This document shows positions 55,206 to 62,624 of a DNA stretch of 64,000 nucleotides, one piece after another (position 1 is the stretch's first letter; the number at the start of each line of letters is the position of its first letter). The notes beneath the pieces are model-generated. The model was not told where the DNA came from. It did not search any database and worked only from the letters and a program-made list of their open reading frames with translations. Source of the DNA: Thermoleophilia bacterium (GTDB lineage: Bacteria > Actinomycetota > Thermoleophilia > Gaiellales > Gaiellaceae). The position numbers and the translations under genes are program-made. Where the stretch lies: positions 1 to 64,000 of the forward strand of contig JAICPI010000001.1 of NCBI GenBank assembly GCA_025929895.1, read 5' to 3'.

Positions 55206-55475
55206 TGATCTCTTGTATGAGCGTACCGCGTGGCAGTTCGCGCAGACGAGCTCACACTTTTTCACTTCCTCGATGAGGAGGCGCTTCCTCTTTCGGCGCA
55301 GAAGCGTACTCACGTCATCCATCTTCAAGGTCCCCGGCAGATGGTCGAAAGCCATCGCGGCATGGTGGAATACGCCTCCGCAGTCGGTACAGGGCTCACT
55401 CTTCAGCTCCCGGTACCAGGCGACGAGCTCGTCACTGACGTTTCTGAACGAGGCGGATCGCCCTCGTGCGCTCAT
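55182..55475 (-). CDS. HNH nuclease, C-terminal (catalytic) part
   Basis: From ATG 55475 (inside the N-terminal part) this encodes the HNH half: CTDCGG, then MAFDHLPG (catalytic His in FDH) and CELVCANCH, which would form the bba-metal fold with paired CxxC. Homologues normally have this fused to the zinc-finger part encoded at 55432-55593 in the adjacent frame. The last residues (RGVAQPG) are read from tRNA-Pro. It is either a separately translated peptide, the product of +1 frameshifting, or a broken gene. Confidence 0.65.
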   Translation of the reverse strand: MSARGRSASFRNVSDELVAWYRELKSEPCTDCGGVFHHAAMAFDHLPGTLKMDDVSTLLRRKRKRLLIEEVKKCELVCANCHAVRSYKRSRGVAQPG

Positions 55476-55593
55476 GGTAGGCGCGGTCGTATGCGCGACG
55501 ACAGTCCTTGCACCAAGCCTGAACCGCCCGCGACCGGGATCGATGGAACTCGTCGAGAGTCTTGAAGCTGCGGCACTTGCCACAACGTTTCAC
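55432..55593 (-). CDS. HNH nuclease, N-terminal zinc-finger part
   Basis: From GTG 55593 a 53-residue peptide with two CxxC pairs (RCGKC and WCKDC) in the layout typical of the start of actinobacterial HNH proteins (MKRCGKC-type, LDEFHRS, then WCKDCRRAYDRAYHERT). It ends at ...KRQ-TGA-C. The catalytic part continues immediately in the +1 frame (TGAC reads GAC after skipping T), the same stop context used by prfB frameshifting. Confidence 0.65.
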   Translation of the reverse strand: MKRCGKCRSFKTLDEFHRSRSRAVQAWCKDCRRAYDRAYHERTRAIRLVQKRQ

Positions 55594-55605
55594 GAATACG
55601 AGTGT

Positions 55606-55625
55606 AGTTGTCGTATCGGACAACT
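55606..55625. promoter_or_regulatory. Inverted repeat upstream of the HNH gene
   Basis: AGTTGTC and GACAACT with a 6-base spacer, starting 13 bp before the HNH GTG start. Candidate operator or leader hairpin for the minus-strand nuclease gene; it also lies upstream of the EamA gene. Confidence 0.45.
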
Positions 55626-55674
55626 GACTTTTCCAGCCCTCGCTGCTTGGGACATCCGCGATACGGTCGGTCTC

Positions 55675-56610
55675 GTGGTCGAGCCCCTCCTGCCTGCCGA
55701 CGACACGCCGCCGCAGGAGCCGCATCCGTTCCTCGGCTACGGGATGGTCCTCGTCGCAGCGACCCTGTGGGCGGTCAACGGCGCCGTCTCGAAGGTGATC
55801 CTCGACGAGGGCGTCTCGTCGGTTCGGCTGAGCGAGGTCCGCTCGACCGGCGCGGCCCTCGGGCTGGCGCTCGGGCTCGTGCTCTTCGCGCCCTCCCGTC
55901 TGCGCGTGACCCGTGCGGAGCTCCCCCTGCTCGCGCTGTTCGGCATCGCCGGCCTGGCGTTCGTGCAGTGGTTCTACTTCGTCGCGATCCACCGGATGGA
56001 GCTCGGCGTCGCGCTGCTGATCCAGTACCTCGCGCCGCTCCTCGTCGCGCTGTTCGCGCGCTACGTGCTGCACGTGCAGGTCCGGCGCAGGATCTGGCTC
56101 GCGCTCGCCCTGGCGCTCGTCGGCCTCTCCTTCGTGCTCGAGCTCTGGGGCGGCGCGGAGCTGGACGGGATCGGAGTCGGCGCGTCGCTCCTCGCCGCGA
56201 CGAGCTACGCGTTCTACATCCTGCTCGCGGAGCGCGAGATCGGGCGGCGCGACGCGATCTCGCTCACGGCGTACGGCTTCCTGTTCGCGTCGCTCTTCTG
56301 GGCGGTCGTCCAGCCGTGGTGGTCCTTCCCGACGCAGGTCTTCGGCGAGGCGGCCGCCGGCGCCTGGGACGTGCCGGTCTGGACGCTGATGACCTGGATG
56401 GTCGTCCTCGGCACGATCGTCCCCTTCGGCCTCCTCGTCGCTTCGCTCCGCTTCATCTCCGCGACGCGGGTGGCGATCACGGCGATGGTCGAGCCGGTCG
56501 CGGCCACCGTCGTGGCGTGGCTCTGGCTCGGGGAGGCGCTCGGCGCGGCGCAGCTGGCCGGGGGCGCGCTCGTCCTCGCCGGGATCGTCCTGGCGCAGAC
56601 GGCGCGATGA
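55675..56610 (+). CDS. EamA/DMT-family transporter
   Basis: A 311-residue permease with about ten helices formed by two repeated EamA halves (first half starting at GYGMVLVAATLWAVNGAVSK, second half near ASLLAATSYAFYILLAERE). The family exports amino acids, nucleosides or other metabolites; the substrate is unknown. The GTG at 55675 is a choice without a strong ribosome site. Its end lies just before a promoter for the next gene. Confidence 0.87.
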   Translation: MVEPLLPADDTPPQEPHPFLGYGMVLVAATLWAVNGAVSKVILDEGVSSVRLSEVRSTGAALGLALGLVLFAPSRLRVTRAELPLLALFGIAGLAFVQWFYFVAIHRMELGVALLIQYLAPLLVALFARYVLHVQVRRRIWLALALALVGLSFVLELWGGAELDGIGVGASLLAATSYAFYILLAEREIGRRDAISLTAYGFLFASLFWAVVQPWWSFPTQVFGEAAAGAWDVPVWTLMTWMVVLGTIVPFGLLVASLRFISATRVAITAMVEPVAATVVAWLWLGEALGAAQLAGGALVLAGIVLAQTAR

Positions 56611-56619
56611 GCGTTTGGG

Positions 56620-56648
56620 TTGACGTCGTCCGGCATCTGCTCTAGATT
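56620..56648 (+). promoter_or_regulatory. Promoter of the second CAP gene, probably giving a leaderless mRNA
   Basis: TTGACG (56620-56625), a 17-bp spacer and TAGATT (56643-56648). The transcription start is expected 6-8 bp downstream (56655-56657), and the GTG start codon is at 56658, so the mRNA should have almost no 5' leader. Confidence 0.7.
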
Positions 56649-56657
56649 GCCGACTTC

Positions 56658-57128
56658 GTGTCGTTTGTAAAGCAGTTTTCTATAGTTTTCGGTATAGTTT
56701 TGTGCGCCGGCACGCTCGCGGCGCCCGCCGGCAGCCGGCCGACCGCCGCCGAGGCGAGCGTGATTCAGGCCGTCAACCAGGTGCGTGTGCAGCACGGCCT
56801 TCGACCGCTCGCGGTCGACCTCCGGCTCGAGCGCGCCGCGCGCGCCCACTCGCGCAGGATGATCCGGAGCGGCTCGTTCGCGCACGGCAACGTCCAGCGC
56901 CGCCTTGCCGCCGTCGGCGTGCGCGGCCGCATCTACGGCGAGAATCTCGCGTGGGGCGTCGGCTCGAGCGCCCACGCGGCGGCAGTCGTGCGGATGTGGC
57001 TCGCGAGCCCGCCGCACCGCGCGAACCTCCTCCGGCCCGGCTTCCGCCGGATCGGGCTGGGCCGCGCCGTCGGCACATTCGGCGGCTACCGCGGTGCCGC
57101 GGTCGTCACCGCGAACTTCGCGGGCTAG
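56658..57128 (+). CDS. Secreted CAP (SCP/PR-1) domain protein, paralogue 2
   Basis: A 156-residue exported CAP protein. The first 20 codons (signal peptide, with IVFGIVLCAGTLAAPAGS) are far more AT-rich than the rest of the window, with a TATAGTTTT direct repeat. The CAP domain shows IQAVNQVRVQHGLRPLAVD, RMIRSGSFAHGN, IYGENLAWG and MWLASPPHRANLL. It is related to the protein at 51857-52396. It is probably translated from a leaderless mRNA. Confidence 0.87.
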   Translation: MSFVKQFSIVFGIVLCAGTLAAPAGSRPTAAEASVIQAVNQVRVQHGLRPLAVDLRLERAARAHSRRMIRSGSFAHGNVQRRLAAVGVRGRIYGENLAWGVGSSAHAAAVVRMWLASPPHRANLLRPGFRRIGLGRAVGTFGGYRGAAVVTANFAG

Positions 57129-57135
57129 CTCCCTT

Positions 57136-57570
57136 CTAGTCCTCCATCAACGCGCGCAGGTCGGCGAGCTTCTCGCGGCGCAGCTGATCGCGCTCGCCGC
57201 GCTCGATCCGGGAGAGCAGGTCGCGGACGAGCGGTGCGAGCTCGAGCGGGTTGAAGGGCTTCGTGATGTAGTCGACGCCGCCGATGTCGAGCCCCTTGGC
57301 GCGGTCGCGGAACTCGGCGCGCGCGGTCAGAAAGACGATCGGGATCCCGCGCGTCCCCGGGTCGTCGATCAGCTGCTCGGCCACCCGCCAGCCGTCGAGC
57401 CCGGGCATCATCACGTCGAGCAGGATCACGTCCGGGGGGTCCTCGCGGGCCTTCTCGAGGCCTGAGGGCCCGTCGGCGGCCTCCGACACGGTCATCCCCT
57501 CCGCTTCCAGGTTGACGCGGCAGAGCAGGCGGATCGGAGCTTCATCGTCGATGACGAGGACGTTGGTCAC
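57136..57570 (-). CDS. Single-domain response regulator
   Basis: A 144-residue receiver domain with all key residues: Asp8-Asp9 pair, phospho-acceptor Asp52 (LLDVMMPG), Thr82 and Lys104 (YITKPF). No output domain; a C-terminal Arg/Glu-rich helix follows. It lies 14 bp downstream of the giant histidine kinase gene on the same strand and is its likely target. Output must go through a further protein. Confidence 0.93.
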   Translation of the reverse strand: MTNVLVIDDEAPIRLLCRVNLEAEGMTVSEAADGPSGLEKAREDPPDVILLDVMMPGLDGWRVAEQLIDDPGTRGIPIVFLTARAEFRDRAKGLDIGGVDYITKPFNPLELAPLVRDLLSRIERGERDQLRREKLADLRALMED

Positions 57571-57584
57571 GAGGGGATCCGCGC

Positions 57585-60500
57585 CTATACCCGCGCCGCC
57601 GGAAGCTCGAACGCGAACCGCGACCCCTCGCCCTCCGCCGACTCCACCCGGATGCGCCCGCCCATCGCGCTCACGAGCCCCTGCGCGATGAAGAGCCCCA
57701 GGCCGGTGCCGCCGCGCTGCTCCCCGGAGTAGAACTTCCGGAAGATCCGCTCGCGCTCCCCCGCCGGGATCCCGACGCCCTCGTCCACGACCTGGAACTC
57801 GACGGTGTCGCTCTTCCGGCGCGCCGCGACCGTGACCCTGCCGCCGTCCGGGGAGTACCGCACGGCGTTGTCGAGCAAGTGCGCCAGGACCTGGCGGAGC
57901 TTCTCCGCGTCCGCCTCGGCGGCGAGCGGCTCGGGCGGCAGCTCGAGCACGATGCGGTGCTCCACGGCCTCGACGTTCGCCTCGGCGGACGACACGACCT
58001 CCGACACGAGCGAGTGCACGTCGGTCGGGACGAGGTCGACCCGGAGGTCGCCGGTGTCGAGGCGGGCGACGTTCAGGAGGGCGTCGACGATCGCGGTCAG
58101 GCGCTCCGACTCCGACGCGATGTAGCCGAGGAAGATGCGCCGCTCCTCGTCGCCGAAGCGCACATCCTCGCGGAGGAGCGTCTCGGCGAAGCCGTAGATC
58201 GAGGTCAGCGGCCCGCGCAGCTCGTGCGAGACGGTGGAGACGAACGACGACTTCATCTCCTCGACGAGCCGCTCCGCCGAGATGTCGCGGAACGCGAAGA
58301 TGCGCCCCGACACGCGGCCGGCCGGATCGCGCATCACGGCCTCCGTGACGGACAGCCAGACCTCAGTGCCTCCGCGCGCGAGCGCGACGAACGGCGCGCC
58401 GGTCAGCTCGCGCCCGAGCACCCGCTGCGGCGATCGCCCGAGCGCCTCGGCGGCGGCGACTCCCGTCACCTGCTCCGCGGCGCGGTTCCACAGGACGACG
58501 TTGCCGTCACGGTCGAGCGCCACGATCCCGTCGGCGATGTTGTCGAGGATCGCGCCGCTCCGCTCCTTCTCGAGCGCGACGCGCTGGTAGAGCTCGGCGT
58601 TCGAAAGTGCCGCCGAGGTGTTCGCGGCGAGCGCGAGCAGCGCCTCGATCTCCTCGGTGCGCCATGAGCGCGGGCGGCGTCCGTAGACGCTGAGGACGCC
58701 GTGGAGCGAGCCCTCGGGCCCGATCAGCGGGACTCCGAGATACGACGCATAGCCGGCCGAGAGCATCGCGTCGGCGGCGAGCAGCGCCGGATCCGACCCC
58801 GCGTCCTCGACCGCCACCTGTCGACGGGACTGCACGACCTGGCCGGAGAGCCATCCGACCGAGTCGCTGCGCGCGCCGAGCACCGCGTCGGCACCCTCCC
58901 CCGCGACGGCCGTCACGAGCAGCTCGTCGCCGTCGGCGACGCGGATCGCGCAGGCGTCCGCCGCGAGGAGCGCGGGCGCCTGCTCGACGACCTCGTCGAG
59001 GACTGCCGCGGGATCGAGCTCCGTCGCGAGCACGCTGCCGCTGCGGGCGAGCTGCTGCGCGAGCGAGCGTGACGTGCGCTCAGCCTCGAACAGCTTGCTC
59101 CGCTCGAGCGCGGCCCGGCCCGCGCCGGCGAGGTGCCGCGCAAGCTCGAGGTCCTCGTCGGTCATCGTGCGCTCGTCGGCGAAGAAGACGAGCACGAGCC
59201 CCGCGGTCTCCTCGGCGCCCTCGATCGGGACGATGAGGAGCCCTCGGTACCCGCACTCGTCGGCGAGGGCGCGGAGGCGCCCGGAGAAGCGGTCGTCCTC
59301 GGCGACACGAGGCGAGGCGAGCAGACGACGCTCGTCCGCGGCGAGCCGGACCGCGTCGCCGCCGGAGTCCTCGCCGTCGTCGAGGGCGGCGCGGAGCGCG
59401 TCGGGCAGGCCGTGCTCACCGATCAGCCGGAGGCCCCCGGCGCGGGGCGCGACGACGCCCGCGTAGGCGGCTCCGAACGCCTCGCCGGCGGCCTGCGCGA
59501 GCGCGTCGAGCGTCGCCGACAGGGAGAGCGGCTCGGCCAGCACCGTCGCGATGCGGTAGAAGCCGCGCTGGATCTGCGCCTGGCGCGACCGTTCCTCGAA
59601 GGCCTCGGCGTTGTGCAGCGCGAGCGAAGCCAGCGCGGCGAACGCCTCGAGCAGGTCGAGGTCGTCGTCGCCGAAGCGCCCGGCGATGCGCGAGCAGACG
59701 CCGAGGACGCCGCGAACCTCGCCGTGGACGACGATCGGCGCGTCCATCACCTCCTCGAAGCCGCGGTAGCTCGGCGAGGGCGGCGGCTGCTCGGTGCGCG
59801 CGAAGTCGCGCTTGAGCACCGGGCGCCCGGTCGCGACCGCCTCGCCGATCGTCCCGACGGCCTGCGTCTCGCGGCCGAGCTCGGACGCGGGCAGCCCGTG
59901 CACGGAGCGGCAGCGGAGCGAGCGGCGCTCCTCGTCGAAGAGCCAGCAGTCCGCCGCGTCGGCGCCGACGAGGACGACGACCTCGTTGACGAGCCGCTCG
60001 AGCACGCCCTCGAAGGCGAGCTCGCTCGTGAGCGACTGCGCCGCGGAGAGGAGCGACGTCTGCCGCTCCAGCCGCTGCTCGTTCTCGGCCTGCAGCTGCG
60101 ACGTGTGCAGGCCGAACGCGAGCTCGCGGGCGACGGCCTCGACGAACGCGACGTCGTCGTTCCGCCAATCTCCCGGGGCGTTCCTGTGCGCGGCGAGCGC
60201 GCCGATCACGCGCCCGAAGACGACGAGCGGCACCGCGACCACCGCGCGAGAGCCGAGCTCGAGCAGCCCACGCCGGCCGGCGGCGGCCGGCTCCCGGAGC
60301 TCCGGCGCGGTCGCCACGTCGGCGATCACGATCGTCCGGCCTTCGCGCACCGCGAGGTCGGAGACGGCGAGCCGCGAGATCTGCGCGTCGTCGATCGCCT
60401 CCTCGCCGCTCTGCCACTGCGCCCGGATCGACAGCGATGCTCCCGGCTCGCCGAGCCGGACGAAGGAGCGGTCGGCCGGCAGCGCGCGGGCGAGCTGGCG

Positions 60501-61403
60501 CATGGCCCGCGCGAGCGCGTCGTCGACGTCGGTGCTCTCCCGGACGAGCGTCGCGAGGCCGGCGACGAGCATCGCGCGGTCGGACGTCGGCACCGACCGC
60601 AGCCTCGCCACGACCGGCGCCGCCTCGGCGGCCAGCGCCGTCAGCTGCGCGACGTCGTGGTTGGAGAACACGCGCTGGCGCGCGAGCGACGCGACGACGA
60701 GGACCGCGATCACGCGCTGCTCGTCGATCAGCGGCACGTACGCGAGGCTGCGCGCGCCCGTGCGCTCGACGAGGCGCATGCTCACGCGGCGGGACGCGCG
60801 CGCGTCGTAGACGGTCAGGGGCGCGGCCTCGTGGTAGGCGCTCGTGATCCCGGAGGGCTCCCGCTCGAGGTCGAGCCGCACGCTCGGGAACCAGTCGACG
60901 TCGCGGTCGCGGTCGCGGGCGACGACGCCGCGGCTCTCCCGGCCGTCCGGGTCGACGAGCATCAGCGCTCCGAACTCGACCCGTGCCGTGGCCGTCGCGC
61001 GGTCGACGACCTCGCGGGCGGCCTCCTCCAGCGAGTCCGCCTCGCGAAGCCGGACGCGCTCCTCCGCGAGGCGGGCGCGCCTCGAGCCCGCGACGACCAT
61101 CCCGCGCACGCGAAAGCGAGCGAAGAACGCGAGCGCGGGCAGGAGGGCGAGCACGATCGCGACGAGGCCCGGCCAGCCGCTGCCCCCGACCGGCTCGCCG
61201 TCCCGGAGGATCGAGAGGCCCAGGACGACGGCCGCCGCGCCGATGCAGGGGAAGACGAGGGCGAGCGCGAGCTCCAGCTCCCGCAGGGCTCCGCGCGCCC
61301 GCAGCACCTCCGGCAGGAGCGACCCGGCCGCGGCGAGGTACACGACCCCGAGCATCAGCAGCGGGATCGCGTTCAGGTAAAGGGCCTGCTGCTCGGCTGT
61401 CAC
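57585..61403 (-). CDS. Giant multi-GAF PAS histidine kinase
   Basis: A 1272-residue sensor kinase (from GTG 61403). Order: three or four membrane helices (about 8-115), then five GAF-type domains in a row (roughly 135-300, 300-475, 475-640, 640-800, 800-985), a PAS domain (about 985-1090, starting AILDNIADGIVALDRDGNVV), HisKA with SHELRGP, and HATPase_c with DNAVRY and GTGLGLFI. Five tandem GAF domains suggest integration of several ligands or redox/light signals. It precedes a single-domain response regulator. Confidence 0.92.
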   Translation of the reverse strand: MTAEQQALYLNAIPLLMLGVVYLAAAGSLLPEVLRARGALRELELALALVFPCIGAAAVVLGLSILRDGEPVGGSGWPGLVAIVLALLPALAFFARFRVRGMVVAGSRRARLAEERVRLREADSLEEAAREVVDRATATARVEFGALMLVDPDGRESRGVVARDRDRDVDWFPSVRLDLEREPSGITSAYHEAAPLTVYDARASRRVSMRLVERTGARSLAYVPLIDEQRVIAVLVVASLARQRVFSNHDVAQLTALAAEAAPVVARLRSVPTSDRAMLVAGLATLVRESTDVDDALARAMRQLARALPADRSFVRLGEPGASLSIRAQWQSGEEAIDDAQISRLAVSDLAVREGRTIVIADVATAPELREPAAAGRRGLLELGSRAVVAVPLVVFGRVIGALAAHRNAPGDWRNDDVAFVEAVARELAFGLHTSQLQAENEQRLERQTSLLSAAQSLTSELAFEGVLERLVNEVVVLVGADAADCWLFDEERRSLRCRSVHGLPASELGRETQAVGTIGEAVATGRPVLKRDFARTEQPPPSPSYRGFEEVMDAPIVVHGEVRGVLGVCSRIAGRFGDDDLDLLEAFAALASLALHNAEAFEERSRQAQIQRGFYRIATVLAEPLSLSATLDALAQAAGEAFGAAYAGVVAPRAGGLRLIGEHGLPDALRAALDDGEDSGGDAVRLAADERRLLASPRVAEDDRFSGRLRALADECGYRGLLIVPIEGAEETAGLVLVFFADERTMTDEDLELARHLAGAGRAALERSKLFEAERTSRSLAQQLARSGSVLATELDPAAVLDEVVEQAPALLAADACAIRVADGDELLVTAVAGEGADAVLGARSDSVGWLSGQVVQSRRQVAVEDAGSDPALLAADAMLSAGYASYLGVPLIGPEGSLHGVLSVYGRRPRSWRTEEIEALLALAANTSAALSNAELYQRVALEKERSGAILDNIADGIVALDRDGNVVLWNRAAEQVTGVAAAEALGRSPQRVLGRELTGAPFVALARGGTEVWLSVTEAVMRDPAGRVSGRIFAFRDISAERLVEEMKSSFVSTVSHELRGPLTSIYGFAETLLREDVRFGDEERRIFLGYIASESERLTAIVDALLNVARLDTGDLRVDLVPTDVHSLVSEVVSSAEANVEAVEHRIVLELPPEPLAAEADAEKLRQVLAHLLDNAVRYSPDGGRVTVAARRKSDTVEFQVVDEGVGIPAGERERIFRKFYSGEQRGGTGLGLFIAQGLVSAMGGRIRVESAEGEGSRFAFELPAARV

Positions 61404-61490
61404 TGGGCTGCGGCTCGGATGATAGGGAACCGCGGTCGAAGTTCCGGGCGTCCAACCCCATTCCTGCGGGCCCCGGGACAGCTTCAAAAG

Positions 61491-61508
61491 ATGGGCCGAA
61501 CGGCCCAT
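61491..61508. promoter_or_regulatory. 18-bp palindrome, copy 2
   Basis: ATGGGCCGAACGGCCCAT, a perfect palindrome between the giant kinase gene and the small-RNA promoter, whose -35 starts at its last base. The other copy is at 52431-52448. Confidence 0.55.
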
Positions 61509-61536
61509 TGAGCGGAGACGGCCCGCCAGCTAGCTT
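61508..61536 (+). promoter_or_regulatory. Candidate promoter of the small RNA upstream of ispH
   Basis: TTGAGC (61508-61513), a 17-bp spacer and TAGCTT (61531-61536). Expected start near 61543. Confidence 0.5.
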
Positions 61537-61542
61537 GGTCGG

Positions 61543-61641
61543 CACTGGGCGATGCGAACCGCGGCCATCTGGCCTTTAGCGACCGCGGTAAGCACATTGA
61601 AGAGGCCGGCTGCACCGACCCCCCGAAGCAGCCGGCCTTTT
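61543..61641 (+). ncRNA. Candidate structured small RNA, about 0.1 kb, upstream of ispH
   Basis: A region bounded by a promoter and a strong intrinsic terminator. It contains the stem ACCGCGG/CCGCGGT (61558-61564 with 61583-61589) enclosing GGCC-ATCT-GGCC, then an A-rich linker and the terminator. It has no ORF of note. It is either a free small RNA or a terminating leader (riboswitch/attenuator) of ispH, which starts 27 bp after the terminator. No known RNA family was recognised. Confidence 0.5.
61603..61641 (+). terminator. Intrinsic terminator between the small RNA and ispH
   Basis: An 11-bp stem (AGGCCGGCTGC / GCAGCCGGCCT) with a 14-base loop followed by TTTT, the best canonical terminator in the window. 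Confidence 0.85.
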
Positions 61642-61667
61642 CATTTCCCGCGGCTACGATCAGGACG

Positions 61668-62624
61668 ATGGTCAAGCGCGTCCTCTTGGCATCGCCGCGC
61701 GGCTACTGCGCCGGCGTCGAGCGGGCCGTCGACACGGTCGAGCTCGCGCTCGACCATTACGGCGCCCCGATCTACGTCCGCAAGCAGATCGTGCACAACG
61801 CCCACGTCGTGCGCGAGCTCGAGGAGCGCGGCGCGATCTTCGTCGACAGCGAGCAGGAGGCGCCCGAGGGAGCCACGATCGTGTTCTCCGCCCACGGGGT
61901 GGCGCCGGCCGTGCACGCGAACGCCGCGGCGCGCGGCCTGAACACGATCGACGCGACGTGCCCGCTCGTGACGAAGGTGCACGTGCAGGCGCGGCGGTTC
62001 GCGGCGGAGGGGTACACGGTCATCCTGATCGGCCACGCGGGCCACGAGGAGGTCGAGGGCACGATGGGCGAGGCGCCCGAGTCGACGATCCTGATCGAGT
62101 CGGTCGCCGACGCCGAGGCGCTGGCGTTCCCACCGGACGCGAAGCTCGCGTACATCACGCAGACGACGCTCTCGGTCGACGAGACCGGCGAGATCATCAA
62201 GGTCCTGCGCCGCCGCTTCCCGCAGGTCCACGCGCCGAAGCGCGAGGACATCTGCTACGCGACCTCCAACAGGCAATGGGCGGTGAAGGAGATGCTCGGC
62301 GAGATCCAGCTGCTGCTCGTGATCGGGTCGCGGAACTCGTCGAACTCGAACCGCCTCGTCGAGGTCGCGCGGGCGAACGGGGTCGCCGCGTACCTGATCG
62401 ACGACGACACCGACATCCGCGAGGACTGGCTCGACGGGGTCGAGACGGCCGGCGTGACCTCCGGCGCGTCCGCACCGGAGAAGCTCGTCACCCGCGTCTG
62501 CGACTGGTTCCGCGCCCGCGGCGTCGCCGAGGTGGAGCCCTACCGACTCGTCGAGGAGGACGTGGAGTTCCGGCTCCCGGTCGAGCTGCGCCGCGAGCTC
62601 GCGCTGGCGGAAGCGCAACGCTGA
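61668..62624 (+). CDS. ispH: 4-hydroxy-3-methylbut-2-enyl diphosphate reductase
   Basis: The last enzyme of the non-mevalonate isoprenoid pathway, yielding IPP and DMAPP. The 318 residues hold the three cluster Cys (Cys14 in PRGYCAGV, Cys98 in DATCPLV, Cys196 in DICYAT), the GHEEVEGT segment near 125-132 and VIGSRNSSNSNRL. Upstream of it is a terminator, so it either has its own promoter or depends on read-through of the leader. Confidence 0.96.
   Translation: MVKRVLLASPRGYCAGVERAVDTVELALDHYGAPIYVRKQIVHNAHVVRELEERGAIFVDSEQEAPEGATIVFSAHGVAPAVHANAAARGLNTIDATCPLVTKVHVQARRFAAEGYTVILIGHAGHEEVEGTMGEAPESTILIESVADAEALAFPPDAKLAYITQTTLSVDETGEIIKVLRRRFPQVHAPKREDICYATSNRQWAVKEMLGEIQLLLVIGSRNSSNSNRLVEVARANGVAAYLIDDDTDIREDWLDGVETAGVTSGASAPEKLVTRVCDWFRARGVAEVEPYRLVEEDVEFRLPVELRRELALAEAQR

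Noticed and set aside
55131-55625. An integrated element at tRNA-Pro
   Set aside because: No integrase, no direct-repeat attachment sites and no change in gene content on the far side. Only the split HNH gene abuts the tRNA.
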